A stretch of DNA of 64,000 nucleotides from UBA6912 sp963792895 (GTDB taxonomy: Bacteria > Actinomycetota > Acidimicrobiia > Spongiisociales > UBA5794). Made by a program: the position numbers and the translations under genes. The notes under the pieces are model-generated. The model was not told the origin of the DNA, did no database searches, and saw nothing but the letters and a program-made list of their open reading frames with translations. The stretch is from positions 1 to 64,000 of the forward strand of contig CAWBYA010000009.1 of NCBI GenBank assembly GCA_963792895.1, in the 5' to 3' direction. The number at the start of each line of letters is the position of its first letter. Position 1 is the first letter of the stretch. Below, in pieces: positions 17,441 to 27,328 of the stretch.

Positions 17441-18905
17441 CTACGCGGGCGCCTGCGGTACGTGAACCACCACCGACTTGACGCGGGTATAGAAGTGAAT
17501 CGCCTCCTCGCCCTGCTCCTTGAATGGCGATCCAGACTGGCGAAAGCCGCCAAACGGGATGTGCACATCCCAGCCGGAGGTCGTGGCGTTCACCGCGATC
17601 TGCCCGCACTCCACCTCGTCGATGAACCTCTCGGCTGCGGTGAGGCTGTCGGTGAAGACCGCCGCAGACAAGCCGAACATCGAGTCGTTGACCGCCACGA
17701 TCGCATCGTCGATACCGTCGATCTCGCTCACCACAACCACGGGTCCGAAGACCTCTTCCCGCCAGATGTCCATATGCCGGGTCACCCCCGACAGGACTGT
17801 GGGCAGCACGTAACAGCCGCTGCTGAGGCTCCCATCCGGAGGGACCTCTCCGCCGATGACAACCTCGGCCCCCTGCTGCCGCGGAGTTTCGATGTGTTGG
17901 AGCACGGAATCCCGGTGGCTCGGGCTGACCAGCGGTCCCAGAGTCGTGTCGGTGGCGAGGCCCGGACCGACTCGCAAACCGGATACTCGTGTCACCAGCA
18001 TCTCCAAGAAGTCGGCGGCAACGGAACGATCGACGAGCAGTCGGCTTGTCGACGTGCACCGTTGCCCGGCCCCTCCGAACGCAGCCGACACCACCGCATC
18101 GACGGCCGCGTCCAAATCAGCGTCGGCGAGTACGACGGAGGCGTTCTTGCCACCCATCTCGCCCTGGAACCGCAGGTTGCGCGGAGCGAGCCGTGTGCGA
18201 AGCTGCTCACCCACCTCATTGCTACCTGTGAACGAAACCGCTGCGATGCGCTCGTCGGCGACGAGGGGCTCAGCCACAGTGCGACTGCTGCCGGTGACTA
18301 CATTGAGCACGCCACCGGGAAGCCCGGTATCGTCCAGTGCACGCGCCAGATGCAGAGCCGAGAGCGGAGTCTCGCTTGCCGGTTTGAGCACTACGGAGTT
18401 GCCGCACATCAGCGCGGGCGCCAGCTTGCGGGCAGGCGTGAGCAGCGGGTCGTTCCACGGGGTGATCGCAAGTACGATTCCCACCGGCTCCCTGCGCACG
18501 CTCGCCGTAGTACCTGGACGCACCTCGTTGAGGAGCCGCCCGAACGGCTCGCGGGCCAGCCCCGCGGTAGTACTCGAGGAACTCGGCCGCCTTCATGACC
18601 TCGCCTCTCGCCTCAGCAAGCGTCTTCCCGTTCTCGTTGACGATCGAGCCGGCGATGTCGCCCAGGCGTTCCCGCAGCAGCTTCCCGGCACCGAGAAGAC
18701 ATGCAGCGCGGTCGAAGACCGAAACTCCACGCCACGTGCGGAAGCCTCGCTCGGCAGCGTCGTAGGCGGCCTTGACGGCATCCTCGGTGAGTGCAGGGAC
18801 GCGTGCCACGGGTGTGTTCACATCGGCTGGGTTCCCGACCTCTACCCATTCCTCAGAATCGATCCATGACCCTCCGATGAGCGTCCCGACTACGGGCACT
18901 GACAT
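17441..18905 (-). CDS. aldehyde dehydrogenase (one frameshift)
   Basis: NAD(P)-dependent aldehyde dehydrogenase of about 487 residues after repair. The N-terminus (VGTLIGGSWIDSEEW), the motif LRFQGEMGGKNASVV with the general-base Glu, the catalytic Cys in FGGAGQRCTSTSR, and the C-terminal WREEVFGPVVVV are all present. One extra base in the four-C run at 18560-18563 splits the gene after EFLEYYRG; removing it restores LAREPFGRLLNEVRPG. It is convergent with the CoA transferase gene (13 bases apart) and is the last gene of the island. A semialdehyde product of the pathway is a reasonable substrate. No ATATCATAT palindrome is seen upstream. Confidence 0.9.
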
Positions 18906-19191
18906 GAAGCCTCCTCGATTGCCGACCCGGGGACGGACCGCCTCAGCCTACGGTGCTCTGTCATCCGTCACCAGCGGTAGCCGAAGATGCGTTCGGTGAC
19001 TGCCTGGCAATTCTTCAGTTCCACCCAGACCGCACGGGCACTGCTCGTGGCGACCGGCCGTTGCATCGCCGACTGCGACTGCCGGCCGCGGTGGACGGAC
19101 GGCTGTCTGCAAGCGACGGCACCGGTCTCGTGCCTCACGATCCAGCCCGGCCAGACGCTCCCTGGATGCGGTGGGCTCTCGCTCCCGCTCC
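18906..19191. other. gap with no convincing gene
   Basis: Several frames are open here on both strands, but none has a recognisable domain or start signal. The leftward frame covering 18948-19394 is rich in Arg and Glu and could continue the upstream winged-helix gene through a frameshift, but I cannot support that. Confidence 0.4.
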
Positions 19192-19692
19192 TCAAGGCGC
19201 GCCGTCACCTCGACGACACGTCGCACCGCGCCGTTTGCTTGCCGACAGGTCACCGGGTACCACCGGTGACCTGTCATTTCTTGGATGAGATCGGCTTGCC
19301 TGTGCAAACCTCCCGATGAGCTCGTAGATACCTCGCTCCAGGCGACGAACCTCGCCTCTCCTGATCGCCCGATGAACCACGGCTGATATCGCACCGCGCT
19401 CCGGCTGATCGGGCATCGCGTCCATGAGCTCCGCGAGTGAGACGGGGCGGCCTGCAGCCTCCATCACGGCTATCACCTGCTCCTCGCGGGGTCGATCGCG
19501 ACGGGTGCTCGCGGCCGACACCTCCAGGGGATGGGCCATCCCGGTCGCCGAGCGGTATAGGCGCAGGGCATCGGCCTCCACCTGGCGTTTCGCGGCGATC
19601 GCCTGCTTCAGGGCCTCGAGTTGGCCTTCGAGATCCCCGATCTCGTCGTGGGTTGCCGTGATCGTTCTGTCGAGTTCTTCAACCAACGCCAT
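19192..19692 (-). CDS. hypothetical coiled-coil/winged-helix protein
   Basis: Protein of 166 residues with two visible parts. Residues 1-45 (DEIGDLEGQLEALKQAIAAK) form a probable coiled coil. Residues 65-125 (PREEQVIAVMEAAGRPVSLA, then AISAVVHRAIRRGEVRRLE and GIYELI) have the pattern of a winged-helix DNA-binding domain. The last 40 residues are of unlike composition and may follow a frameshift near 19320. It lies alone at the left edge of the mobile region, close to a tRNA-Arg fragment. A DNA-binding role is inferred from the second part only. Confidence 0.55.
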   Translation of the reverse strand: MALVEELDRTITATHDEIGDLEGQLEALKQAIAAKRQVEADALRLYRSATGMAHPLEVSAASTRRDRPREEQVIAVMEAAGRPVSLAELMDAMPDQPERGAISAVVHRAIRRGEVRRLERGIYELIGRFAQASRSHPRNDRSPVVPGDLSASKRRGATCRRGDGAP

Positions 19693-19970
19693 CGCCGCCT
19701 CCAGGGTCGAGGAAACTACATCAATGTGATTTCACAACCATCAGCACGGGGAGTCGACACGAGGCGCTTTTCGCTCTGGCGCGGTAGGCGCGCCATAGGC
19801 GCGCCTGACTTCGTCGACGGGGAGACCAGCGGTCGTTCGGTGTGGAAACCTGGCGTTCTGAACGGCCCTCGCGGCGGTCCACCGCGGACCAAATGCGGAC
19901 CAACGACGGTCTACGCATCGCAGACAGCTTCCCAGAACGCCCGAAACCCGTTGCGGCACAACGGATCCCG

Positions 19971-20027
19971 CAGCACGCCCGGAGGGACTCGAACCCCCAA
20001 CCTTCTGATCCGTAGATCTCCAAGCCG
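19971..20027. repeat. tRNA-Arg 3'-half fragment, putative attachment-site copy
   Basis: Positions 19971-20015 are identical over 45 bases to 31420-31464, which is the 3' half of the intact tRNA-Arg(ACG), from the anticodon loop through the acceptor stem. After that the sequence departs from the tRNA and instead matches 27856-27867 (ATCTCCAAGCCG). A 3' tRNA half joined to foreign DNA is the classic mark left by tRNA-targeting integrases. Confidence 0.8.
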
Positions 20028-20142
20028 CGTCCACAAGCGCCCACAGCCGTCCACACAAGCCGGAACGACAGGGTTTCGATTCCACCGGCGTCCACACACG
20101 TCCACAGCAATCCACAGCGAATGGCTCCCGACTTGGCTCCCA
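20028..20142. repeat. GTCCAC-rich segment beside the attachment-like copy
   Basis: GTCCAC occurs four times, and TTCCAC and ATCCAC once each, within about 90 bases beside the tRNA fragment. The end of the segment (GAATGGCTCCC, then TTGGCTC) is shared with 27950-27970. Similar DNA follows the other two tRNA fragments. The pattern resembles the arm-type integrase sites of attP, but this is inference. Confidence 0.5.
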
Positions 20143-20276
20143 GAGCTAGCCACTAGCGGCGCTGCGCGCCCGAGACGCAAGCTCCGTGACGGCCGTCATC
20201 GGCGATGCGCTCTGGATCGATGACGCCCATGACCCCTAGCCCAAGTGTCGCTGAGGCATCGCGGACGACGGCCTGC

Positions 20277-21489
20277 TCAGTTGATGGGCATCCGATGGGC
20301 GAGTCCGTATTGGAGGAGCGCGTCGAAGTGCGTGCCAAGAGACGCCGCGTAGATCACGTCCTCCGAGTTGTACGCCACCTTCCGCTCGACAAACAGCGGG
20401 TCGTCGAGCGAAAGGAAGACCGTCTGACCTGGCCACGTCTCGGCCATCACACGGAGGATCTCGCGCTCGGGCGACGTGTCGCGCACGTCGAAGGGAGTTC
20501 CCCCGGCTCCCGGCTCCAGCTCGGTCCGGGCGGACGTGAAGCCAATCGCGATGACCGAGCCGTCGACGACTGTGCTGCGATGGGCCAGGAAGTCGCCCAG
20601 CCACTCTTGCTCGGTGCCCATCAGATGCGAGCGCTGGGCGTGATGCGCACCGATATTGATGACGGTGCCGCCGGAACCCTCGGCGACCCGGCGCTCCACG
20701 AGCACCTTGATCAGGTCTTCGCGAGATCGGGCAGCTGCGCCGTCATCTTCCTTGCGTAGCACCCGGATGTCGATGCTCAGCTCCTCGACCTCGATCATCT
20801 CCGCCACCTGACCGAACCGAAAGGAGCCCCACGCGTCGACAAGATACGATCGATTGGCTTCCAGCACCGCAGCCAGGGTCTTGACCGATTCATGCTGTGC
20901 CTCCGGCGGCGCAGTCGGCGTAATCAGCGGGAAGACCGACCTGGACATCGCCGGTCGCAGGCAACGCGCCGACCAGCATCTCGAAGAGCGTCTGGAAGTC
21001 AGCAGCGCCGCCCGAGTCGTCCTCGTTGGCATCGATCGAGCGCACATGGATGCGCTCTGCTGCCGGGAGCGTGGCGTTCAGCTCGCGGACCGCCGTGAAG
21101 CGGCGGTCGAAATACGGTGCAGGTACCCAATTCGGCGCAAGCTCGCCCCCCAACACGTAGTCGTCGACAAGCCAGTCGTTCATCTGGGGCCTCTCGACGA
21201 GGAGCTGCCGGAACCCATTGCCGTGGAGGTCAGCCATGAGGGTGGCGACGAAGCCCCAGTGCTCGCGCAGGTGATGCGTCTCGCCCAGCAAAACCACGTC
21301 GTGTCCGGCGAGCAGCTCGAGCACGCTATGCGGCATGGACGAAGTGTCGAATGCGATCCCGTCGCGCGCCACCACAGCCGCCAACTCGTCGACGGTCACA
21401 TCAGCGTCCGAACCGCAACCGGCCCCAGCGAGCACAACGACGAGAGCGAGCGCCATGAACCTGCGTGCGCGCCGCGCAGGGTTCAACAT
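20277..21489 (-). CDS. ChaN-like (DUF399 family) lipoprotein (one frameshift)
   Basis: Lipoprotein of about 403 residues after repair. The N-terminus is RRARRFMALALVVVLAGAGC followed by GSDADV; the ATG at 21489 begins the signal peptide. The family segment VVLLGETHHLREHWGF and the late segments VINIGAHHAQRSHLMG and FLSLDDPLFVERK fit the haem-binding ChaN/PF04187-type fold, whose GE-x-H motif is present. The frame shifts near 20928-20934 (one extra base), joining VQVGLP to LITPTAPPEAQHES. Function in this family is poorly known; iron or haem handling and erythromycin-esterase-like activities have been suggested for relatives. It stands alone between a tRNA fragment and a decayed adhesin fragment. 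Confidence 0.75.
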
Positions 21490-21789
21490 CGGTGGTCCCA
21501 ACTCCGAGTCGTCTCCGTATCGACTGTCGCACGCGAGACCGGAACACGTCAGGGCCAAACGGCCCGGTTGCGTTCAGGCGCCGGGGAGACCGGGCGGACC
21601 TCGAATGCTTTCGAATTGACACCCATCGGCACGGGTTCGCACGGCAACGCGACCACGAGTCGCGCTGCACGGGGTGTCTGGCCCCGCACCCGGGGGGAAT
21701 CGACACTGTTTGCTTGCGGCAAGCCCCATCCTTCTGATCCGAGCTACACAGGGCTGTCGTGTGGTGTCGTTGCACCCATCTCATGATGT

Positions 21790-22115
21790 CCCGGACAGGA
21801 TTCCGGCAAGCTTCACGTGGCTCACCACCCGCATACACCATCGTCAACTGCGCCGGCCTGTCGAACGCATCACACAGGTCGGCGCCCGAACCGCCGGACG
21901 GCACGACCAACGTGTGCTTCTCCAGCACAATCGCTGGTTCCAGCGGTACGCCGCCAGCATCGATGGTGCGGTTGTTCTCACCAACGCCGAGGTTCCCGAC
22001 TGGCGATATGCCGCTATCGGGATCGACGTCTGAACCGAGCTCGTCGTTGCCCTGGTTGGGAACGGTGAAGCCGTACTGCGACGGCAGGCTGAAGGTCACC
22101 TTGTAGCAGCCGGCT
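21790..22115 (-). pseudogene. fragment of an SdrD_B-domain surface protein
   Basis: The leftward frame reads GCYKVTFSLPSQYGF, then DELGSDVDPDSG and GENNRTIDAGGV, the second half of an SdrD_B repeat (V-T-F-x-x-P, SDVDP, GENNxTIDAG). RPAQLTMVYAGGEP follows, a segment often found after such repeats. Neither a start, a signal peptide nor the first half of the repeat is present upstream of 22115. It is probably a leftover of a larger surface protein gene; the intact 12-kb relative is at 33.4 kb. Confidence 0.5.
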
Positions 22116-22261
22116 GTCGGCGTTGGTGGAATGGGCGGCGAGTCTCTCTGAGTGAAGCAACGAGCCGACTGGGCCCACGGCTCCGCCTGCGGCGGCTCGA
22201 TCCCGCCGAATGGGGACAGCCGGGGGGACCCACGGAGGCCCACGCCCCATAGGATTAGGGC

Positions 22262-24829
22262 ATGGAGCTGCTCGAACGCGAGAAACCGCTGCGGGTCCTG
22301 GCCGACGTCCTCGCCGATGCGACCGCAGGTCGCGGTGCGGTCGTCTTCGTCGCCGGCGAAGCCGGCATCGGGAAGACACGGCTCGTTACTGAGTGGACGC
22401 GCCGCATCGCCGACGCGGCGCGAGTCGTATGGGGAGCTTGCGACGACCTCATCACGCCCATGGTCCTGGCGCCCTTCCACGACATCGCCCGAGGACTCGG
22501 TGCCGACATCGAGAGCTTGCGCGGCGGCGAGGAGCGGGCCTCCGCCTACGCGTCGATGTTCGACAAGCTGGCCAGCGGACTGCGGCCGACCGTCGCGGTG
22601 ATCGAGGACGTGCATTGGGCCGACGACGCCACGCTCGATCTGATCAAGTACCTCGGCCGCCGGATCGGACGAGTGCCGGCGGCACTGGTGGTGACCTATC
22701 GCAGCGACGAGGTGAACCTGGAGCATCCGCTGCGCCAGGTGATGGGCGACGTCCCTCCCGACGTGATCCGACGCATCGACGTCGCCCGGCTGAGTGGATC
22801 CGCGGTGACGCAGCTTGCCGGCTCGGCGACACGCGGTGCCGAGGTGTTCAGCCTCACCGGTGGCAACCCGTTCCTCGTGAGCGAGTTCCTCGCTGCGCCG
22901 AGCACCGATGTGCCGGCCACCATCACCGACGCCGTCCTCGCCCGTATGGCTCGCCTCGGCGACGAGGCAAGCAAGAAGGCCAAACTGGTTGCGATCGTCC
23001 CTGGGCGATGCGAGCGCTGGCTGCTCGGTGATGGCGACGAGCCAATCGAGGAGTGTCGCCGGCAGGGCCTGCTCGAGGTCGGCCCGAGCTCGGTGTGGTT
23101 TCGTCACGAGTTGTTGCGACGAGCCGTCGAAGATTCGCTCGCTCCGACTGAAGCGAAACGGCTGCACGCTGCGGTCCTGACGGCACTGGAAGCTGCCACG
23201 GCCGACCCAGCTCGCCTCGTCCACCACGCTGAACGGGCAGCAGACGTAGCGGCGCTCGTCCGCTTCACCCCGGCAGCAGCCCGCAGTGCCCGAACCGCTG
23301 CCGCGCATCGCGAGGCGTACTCCCATTACCGCCGGCTGGTCCCGCTCCTGGACCGCTTCGCCGCACCGGAGCGGGTTGCCCTCCTGTCCGAGTACACCGC
23401 CGAGTGCTACTTCGTCGATGATCAGAACGCAGCACTCCACGCTGCCGAAGCGGCACTCGCCCTCTATCGCCAGATGGACGACCCTCGCGGCGAAGGAGCC
23501 ATGCTGCGGTGGATCTCACGGGTCCACTGGTGGAGAGGCGAGCCCGGCGCCGCCGTGCGATCCGGCGAGGAGGCCGTTGCCGTGCTGGAATCGGTGCCTC
23601 CCAGCAGCGCCCTGGCGATGGCGTACAGCAATCTCGCCCAGCTGCACATGCTCGCCCACGAGGCCGACCCGGCCATCTCGTGGGCCCATAGGGCGATCGA
23701 CACCGCCCGGGCGGTCGGCGATCCCGGGGCAGAGGCGCATGCGCTGAACAATCTGGGCAGCGCCCGGATACGCAACGGGGACGAGCGCGGCTGGGAAGAA
23801 CTGCGGCAAAGCCTCGACCTGTCGCTGGCCGAAGGCCTCGACGAGCACGCCGCTCGGGCGTACAGCAACCTCTGCTGGACGCTGCTCGACATCCGCGAAT
23901 ACGCCCCTGCGATCAAGCTACTGGAGGAGGGAATCGCCTTCACCAGCAGTCGCGAGATTCATGGCGACCTGTATTACATGAGAGCGGAGCGGGCACGGCT
24001 CTTGTTCGAAACGGGCCATTGGGCCAGCGCAGACACAGAGGCATGTTGGGTGCTGGCACGGCCCAAAGCCCCAGGCATCACCACACTGCCCGCGCTGACG
24101 ACATTGGCCCGCATCGCGACGCGGCGCGGCGACGACGCCCAAGAGCTCCTCGAGGATGCGTGGGAGCAGGCGATGGCAACCGGCGAATTGCAGCGCATGG
24201 GACCCGTGGCCCTCGGTCGAGCCGAGTCGGCCTGGCTGCGGGGCGATCGCGACGCTGTCGCAGCCGCGATTGCTCCCGTCCTCGATGCCGCCCGCTCCAC
24301 CCCGCAGCCCTGGGTGACCGATGAGATCCTCTTCTGGCACTGGCGATCCGGCGCTCCCGGCGACGATCAGGTGACGGCTGCACCATTCCGTCATCACATC
24401 GACGGAGACTGGCGAGCAGCAGCTGCGGCGTGGCGCACGATCGGATGCCCGTATGAGGAGGCGTGCGCCCTCGCCGACGGCGACCAGAACGCGGCGACGG
24501 CGGCACTGGCGATCTTCGACGCACTCGGGGCGCAGCCGGCCGCCGCGATGGTGCGGAGAAGACTGCGCAGCCTCGGCATCCAACGTGTGCCACGAGGACC
24601 CCGGCCGTCGACACGCCAGCACCCTGCCGGGTTAACGAATCGGCAGCAGCAGGTGCTGGAACTCGTGGTGGCAGGACTCTCCAATCGCGAGATCTCCGCA
24701 CGCCTGTTCGTCTCGTCGAAGACGGTGGAGCACCACGTCTCGGCGATTCTCTCCAAGCTCGGTACAACGTCGCGTGCGGAAGCTGCGGCACGGGCCGACG
24801 AGCTCGGCCTCGTCCGTCACCCGAAATAG
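22262..24829 (+). CDS. large LuxR-family regulator (AAA ATPase-TPR-HTH)
   Basis: Regulator of 855 residues of the LAL/MalT-like type. The N-terminal ATPase has Walker A FVAGEAGIGKTRL (about 29-41) and Walker B VAVIEDVHWADDATL. The middle 450 residues are helical repeats rich in Ala and Leu (for example ALAMAYSNLAQLHMLAHEAD) and look like TPRs. The C-terminus is a LuxR helix-turn-helix: LTNRQQQVLELVVAGLSNRE, then SARLFVSSKTVEHHVSAIL (about 793-840). Such proteins use ligand and ATP binding to switch on target promoters. The downstream small ORF, lipoprotein and cyclase genes read the same way, but no pathway context shows its target. Confidence 0.92.
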   Translation: MELLEREKPLRVLADVLADATAGRGAVVFVAGEAGIGKTRLVTEWTRRIADAARVVWGACDDLITPMVLAPFHDIARGLGADIESLRGGEERASAYASMFDKLASGLRPTVAVIEDVHWADDATLDLIKYLGRRIGRVPAALVVTYRSDEVNLEHPLRQVMGDVPPDVIRRIDVARLSGSAVTQLAGSATRGAEVFSLTGGNPFLVSEFLAAPSTDVPATITDAVLARMARLGDEASKKAKLVAIVPGRCERWLLGDGDEPIEECRRQGLLEVGPSSVWFRHELLRRAVEDSLAPTEAKRLHAAVLTALEAATADPARLVHHAERAADVAALVRFTPAAARSARTAAAHREAYSHYRRLVPLLDRFAAPERVALLSEYTAECYFVDDQNAALHAAEAALALYRQMDDPRGEGAMLRWISRVHWWRGEPGAAVRSGEEAVAVLESVPPSSALAMAYSNLAQLHMLAHEADPAISWAHRAIDTARAVGDPGAEAHALNNLGSARIRNGDERGWEELRQSLDLSLAEGLDEHAARAYSNLCWTLLDIREYAPAIKLLEEGIAFTSSREIHGDLYYMRAERARLLFETGHWASADTEACWVLARPKAPGITTLPALTTLARIATRRGDDAQELLEDAWEQAMATGELQRMGPVALGRAESAWLRGDRDAVAAAIAPVLDAARSTPQPWVTDEILFWHWRSGAPGDDQVTAAPFRHHIDGDWRAAAAAWRTIGCPYEEACALADGDQNAATAALAIFDALGAQPAAAMVRRRLRSLGIQRVPRGPRPSTRQHPAGLTNRQQQVLELVVAGLSNREISARLFVSSKTVEHHVSAILSKLGTTSRAEAAARADELGLVRHPK

Positions 24830-24917
24830 GGGCGGGCTCACCCAACGTTGGGGTCGACCCCCGATGCGCCGAAGAGCGCCGTTTCGTACGGTGAGGCAAG
24901 AGAGCAAAGGAGCGGCC

Positions 24918-25082
24918 ATGACCCCGATGAGCATGACGTACCACCAGCACGTGATGGCAAACCTGCGACGCGAGGCGGATGTCGAGCGGAGGGCGCGGCG
25001 GTATGCCCGCACCCGCGAGGCGCCGCCTCGCCGCAGGATCGGATCTCTATTCACTGTGCGAACAGCGGCCCGCCAGGCGTAG
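24918..25082 (+). CDS. small basic ORF, hypothetical
   Basis: A 54-residue ORF with an ATG at 24918 and AAAGGAGC eight bases before it. The product (VMANLRREADVERRARRYAR) is Arg-rich and helical. It is not recognisable, but the ribosome-binding site and its position between two genes in the same direction make expression plausible. Confidence 0.45.
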   Translation: MTPMSMTYHQHVMANLRREADVERRARRYARTREAPPRRRIGSLFTVRTAARQA

Positions 25083-25382
25083 CGGGCCGGAGCGGAAGGG
25101 TGCATCATGTTGGGCAACGCGTCCGCCTCACTCGAGGAGCTCCTGGCGATGCTTGGGGTGTCGACCGAAACCTTGATCTTCGTTTCGGTCGTCACCGCCG
25201 TCCTGTCTACGGCGATGATCACCGGGCAGACGGCGCGCATCGGGGTGTGGCTCGAAGACCTCGTGTACCGCCTCAGAGTGTGGGGTGGCGGAGGAGAAGT
25301 CCTCTCCCGGCAATCGGGATCTACCACCCGCCCCGCCACGACTCTCGTGACGCACGATGGCAATGTCGAGAGAGGAGCAACT

Positions 25383-26198
25383 GTGAAGCGGACGATCGCA
25401 CTGATCTGCGGTTTGGCGATGGTGATGGCGGCGTGTGGCGGAGACTCGGACGATGCATCCACAGAGACGGAGCCCCCGGCCACCTCGACCACGGCTGCGC
25501 CTGCGACGTCGACCACGACGGCCACGACGGCCACGACGGCCACGACGGCCACGACGGCCACGACGGCGAGCGTGACATCGACCACGCCGGCGACCAGCAC
25601 CACCTTCCCCGGCGTCGACGGCGAACCCTTCGATCTCTGGGTTCCGCAGCCCGACGAGACGGCTCGCATCGGGGTCGTAGGTGTCCGTCATGACGACACC
25701 CTCAGAGTTCGCTCCGGCCCGGGCGTCTCGTTCGACGTCCTGGCGACCCTCGACCCCACCTTCGACACCATCACCGGGACCGGGGCGGCGTGGCAGCTGC
25801 CGTCGGGAGCCGTGTGGTGGAAGATCGATGCCGGTGTCGAGGGTTGGGCAAACCAGCGCTTCATGTCACGGCTCGGCGGCGTCGACGATGTGACCTCGGT
25901 CATCGTCGCTCGGCTCGGCGAGATTCCCGCCGCAGAGACGATGCTCGATCTCGGTCTGATCGCCGTGGACGCCTACGCCGGCTTCGAAGTGTCGACCGTG
26001 GTCGTATCGGTTGCGCCCAGCGTGGGGGATCTGGGCGAGATCACGCTCGACGTGGTCGGGATCGGGGACGACTCACTCGGCGGCTTCCGCCTGCACGTGT
26101 TCGGACAGCCCACGGCAGGCGGCGAAGGGTTCTCACTGATGGCCGTCGAGGGAACGAACGTCTGTCAGCGGGGCGTCGACAACGGCCGGTGCATCTGA
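25383..26198 (+). CDS. lipoprotein with SH3-like domain
   Basis: Lipoprotein of 271 residues. The signal peptide VKRTIALICGLAMVMAACGG ends at the lipidated Cys, followed by a Thr/Ala/Ser linker that is partly encoded by a 9-base tandem repeat. The region DDTLRVRSGPGVSFDVLATL to WWKIDAGVEGWANQRF (about 100-165) has the form of a bacterial SH3 (SH3b) domain, which often binds cell-wall peptide. The GTG at 25383 is preferred over the longer open frame from 25107 because the lipobox would otherwise be internal and GAGAGGAG precedes it. The C-terminal 100 residues are not recognised. Confidence 0.75.
   Translation: MKRTIALICGLAMVMAACGGDSDDASTETEPPATSTTAAPATSTTTATTATTATTATTATTASVTSTTPATSTTFPGVDGEPFDLWVPQPDETARIGVVGVRHDDTLRVRSGPGVSFDVLATLDPTFDTITGTGAAWQLPSGAVWWKIDAGVEGWANQRFMSRLGGVDDVTSVIVARLGEIPAAETMLDLGLIAVDAYAGFEVSTVVVSVAPSVGDLGEITLDVVGIGDDSLGGFRLHVFGQPTAGGEGFSLMAVEGTNVCQRGVDNGRCI
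25514..25567 (+). repeat. 9-base tandem repeat in the lipoprotein linker
   Basis: Six consecutive copies of CACGACGGC, encoding a Thr-Ala-Thr linker repeat. Unit length is a multiple of three, so copy-number change would only lengthen or shorten the linker. Confidence 0.9.
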
Positions 26199-26286
26199 CA
26201 CGCTCCGATCAGAACGAGACCACTGAGGCCCCAGCCTGGGCTGCCCGGGGCGCCTGGGCCGATCGCACGGCATCTAGGATCGGATC

Positions 26287-27235
26287 GTGGCCCAACCGCC
26301 CCGTGGGACCGTGATGTTTGCCTTCACCGATATCGAAGGCCCGACGGCGCTGCTCAAGCAACTGGGCGACGGCTACGGGGAGGTGCTCTCGACCCATCGA
26401 CGGCTGATCCGGGACGCCTTCACCGCCGACGACGGCGTCGAGATCGACACCCAGGGTGATGCGTTCTTCTTCGCCTTTCCCACTGCGCGAGACGCACGTG
26501 GCGGCGGCTGCCCAGGTACAGCGTGACCACGTCGAGCAGGCGTGGCCGCACGGTGGCGTCGTGCGGGTGCGCATAGGGCTCTACACGGGTGAGCCCACGA
26601 TCAGCGAAGAGGGCTATCTCGGGCTCGACGTGGTCCGGGCCGCTCGGCTGAGCGCCGTGGCGCAGGGCGGGCACGTGCTCCTGTCCGAGACGACCCGGGC
26701 TCTCCTCGGGTCCAAGCTGCCCGACGGAGTATCCGTGTTCCCGCTCGGCCAGCGGCACCTCAAGGACATCGACGAGCCAGAGCGTGTCTACGAGCTCGAG
26801 ATCGCCGGTGTCGACGTGTCCCCGCAGGTCGATGATGCCGCACTCGCCGCCACCGACACGACCGCCTCACCTGGTCCGCCTGCTCCCTCCCCCATGCGGC
26901 GCGTGTCTGGACCGAGGCAGCGTGGCCGACTCTCCCGCAAGGATCGCAAGGCGCAGCGAGAGCAGCGCAAAGCCGGGCGGGAGCTTCGCAACGACGAGCC
27001 GGCCGCCGACTACGCGGAGCGCGCCGAGGAGTTCGCCCGCAAGACCACCGCAGGGATCCTCGGCATGATCGACCGGAAGCTCGGCGACCTCGGGCGATCG
27101 TCCGATGACGAGCCCGCCGGAGCCGAGATCGAGCTCGGCGACGTCACCATCCGCGCAGACGAGCTGGCGCGGCGTGCCCAGGCCGGGATCCGCAAGGCGC
27201 TCGAAGAACGCGGCTTGAGACTCGACGACACCTGA
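26287..27235 (+). CDS. class III adenylate/guanylate cyclase (one frameshift)
   Basis: Nucleotidyl cyclase catalytic domain followed by an unusual basic tail, about 315 residues after repair. The metal-binding Asp residues are in FAFTDIEGPTALLKQLGD and EIDTQGDAFFFAF, and the later segments RIGLYTGEPTISEEGYLGLD and AARLSAVAQGGHVLLS are typical of the family. One extra C near 26500 splits the gene between PTARDA and VAAAAQVQRD. The C-terminal 130 residues (SRKDRKAQREQRKAGRELR, then a helical segment) are not part of the cyclase domain and have no family that I recognise. It makes cAMP or cGMP if active. It ends just before a decayed attachment-like repeat. Confidence 0.82.
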
Positions 27236-27328
27236 TCCCGCCAGCCCTCCCGACCGCTGTGGCTGCGGAACGCCGACCAGCCAGACAAGCGTCGGATTTC
27301 GTCGGTGCGTGCGAGCGAGCGGAACTCG

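Noticed and set aside
18948..19394. Leftward open frame rich in Arg and Glu
   Set aside because: No start signal and no family. It overlaps the better-supported winged-helix gene in another frame.
21401..23440. Leftward open frame of 679 codons opposite the LuxR-family gene
   Set aside because: Most of it lies antisense to the clearly coding LuxR gene and has no domain. Only the part between 21790 and 22115 looks protein-like, and it is reported as a separate fragment.
25107..25382. Open frame upstream of and in frame with the SH3-domain lipoprotein
   Set aside because: It would put the lipoprotein signal in the middle of a protein. It may be a separate small membrane protein, but without a stop before the lipoprotein start this cannot be supported.
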